NCBI RefSeq assembly: GCF_006861795.1
Contig: NZ_VDGH01000002.1
Span: 390,334 to 454,333 of the forward strand
DNA: 64,000 nt
From: Psychrobacillus lasiicapitis
Lineage (GTDB): Bacteria; Bacillota; Bacilli; Bacillales_A; Planococcaceae
Direction of reading: 5' to 3'
Shown: positions 63,418-64,000 of the stretch, in pieces
Position numbering within the stretch: the first letter of the stretch is position 1
Layout: every line of letters starts with the position of its first letter
Made by a program: the position numbers and the translations under genes
Notes under the pieces: generated by a model
Told to the model about the DNA's origin: nothing
Databases searched by the model: none
What the model saw: the letters and a program-made list of their open reading frames with translations, nothing else

Positions 63418-64000
63418 ATGACAATAAAAGTAGATCATCGTCCTTTATACCTTCGAGTGATTGATCGAATCAAAGAAGACATTGAAAATGGCATATTCAA
63501 AGAAAAGGAAAAGCTTCCTTCTGAATTTGAACTAGCCAAATCACTCGGTGTAAGTCGGGCAACTTTAAGAGAAGCTCTACGTTTATTGGAAGAAGAAAAT
63601 GTCATTGTCAGACGTCATGGAGTAGGAACATTTGTCAATTCAAAGCCTTTTTTTACTTCGGGTATTGAACAGCTTACAAGTGTTTCCTCTATGATTAGGA
63701 GCGTTGGTATGGAACCAGGTACTATTTATTTGAGTTCTATGCAATCGCTTCCAACTGAAGAAGACATTAAGCGCTTTCAATGTAAAGAAGAGCAATCGAT
63801 TATTTCAATGGAACGAGTCCGTACCGCAAATGGAGAACCAGTTGTGTATTGTGTTGACAAAGTCCCAAAGAATTACTTGCCTAATGATTTTCTCATTAGG
63901 GAAGAAGGCTCAATTTTTACTGCTTTGGAGGAATCTGGAGACATACGTGTATCTCATGCGGTCGCGTTTATAGACCCGGTTGGATACCATGAAGTTGCTT
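63418..64000 (+). CDS. ymfC: GntR-family transcriptional regulator, 5' part (YmfC-like)
   Basis: The frame is open from ATG 63418 to the right edge (194 codons), so the C-terminus is missing. It has an N-terminal winged HTH ([64 protein letters not shown] in part). A UTRA effector-binding domain follows (from about residue 85, with [22 protein letters not shown]). This is the HutC-type subclass. B. subtilis ymfC occupies the same place after spoIIIE. The ligand is unknown. The ribosome site is the loose AATGGTGGTG. Confidence 0.9.
   Translation, partial: MTIKVDHRPLYLRVIDRIKEDIENGIFKEKEKLPSEFELAKSLGVSRATLREALRLLEEENVIVRRHGVGTFVNSKPFFTSGIEQLTSVSSMIRSVGMEPGTIYLSSMQSLPTEEDIKRFQCKEEQSIISMERVRTANGEPVVYCVDKVPKNYLPNDFLIREEGSIFTALEESGDIRVSHAVAFIDPVGYHEVA

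Overview
The window is a core-genome stretch of a low-G+C, endospore-forming, flagellated Bacillota. Gene order follows the Bacillus subtilis hslU-codY-fla/che-sigD-rpsB ... dpaAB-asd-dapA-rnjB-spoIIIE backbone. Many proteins have the exact length of their B. subtilis counterparts (PolC 1437 aa, FlhA 677 aa, RNase J2 555 aa, CheC 209 aa). A Bacillales member is certain. A Planococcaceae-type genus (Lysinibacillus/Psychrobacillus/Sporosarcina relatives) is my inference from sequence style and cannot be settled without a search. All genes are on the + strand. No tRNA, rRNA, prophage, transposase gene or CRISPR array is visible.

Region 1 (1-2596): the 3' part of hslU, then codY with a terminator, then about 940 bp without an ordinary gene. 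This gap holds short ~21-nt periodic repeat arrays, two tiny SD-preceded ORFs and the likely fla/che promoter. Region 2 (2597-28803): a continuous fla/che operon, flgB-flgC-fliE-F-G-H-I-J-ylxF-fliK-flgD-(TIGR02530-type gene)-flgE-swrD-fliL-M-Y-cheY-fliZ(O)-fliP-Q-R-flhB-flhA-flhF-flhG-cheB-A-W-C-D. It builds the basal body, rotor, type III export gate and rod/hook and carries the chemotaxis core. flhF is broken by an apparent 1-nt frameshift. Hairpin-rich spacers lie between fliF and fliG and between cheA and cheW. Region 3 (28771-31066): a terminator and a new extended -10 promoter precede sigD. A pair of inverted GC-rich dispersed repeats follows, then a coiled-coil orphan and a SwrB-like gene.

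Region 4 (31072-43181): translation, nucleotide, lipid and isoprenoid housekeeping: rpsB, tsf, pyrH, frr, uppS, cdsA, dxr, rseP, polC. proS, which lies between rasP and polC in B. subtilis, is absent here. Region 5 (43223-53606): the nusA-infB operon (rimP, nusA, ylxR, ylxQ, infB, ylxP, rbfA), then truB, ribF, rpsO and pnp. Region 6 (53651-64000): the processing protease mlpA, a ymxH-type sporulation gene, dipicolinate synthase dpaAB, asd, dapA (without the dapG aspartokinase found between them in B. subtilis), rnjB, spoIIIE/ftsK and the start of a GntR regulator.

The genes are ordinary. The unexplained content is intergenic. There is a composite element of two distinct ~21-nt periodic arrays, present in direct orientation at 1696-1900 and inverted at 54918-55090. 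There are several families of GC-rich or hairpin-forming dispersed repeats. swrD has a Shine-Dalgarno separated from its start codon by a perfect hairpin.
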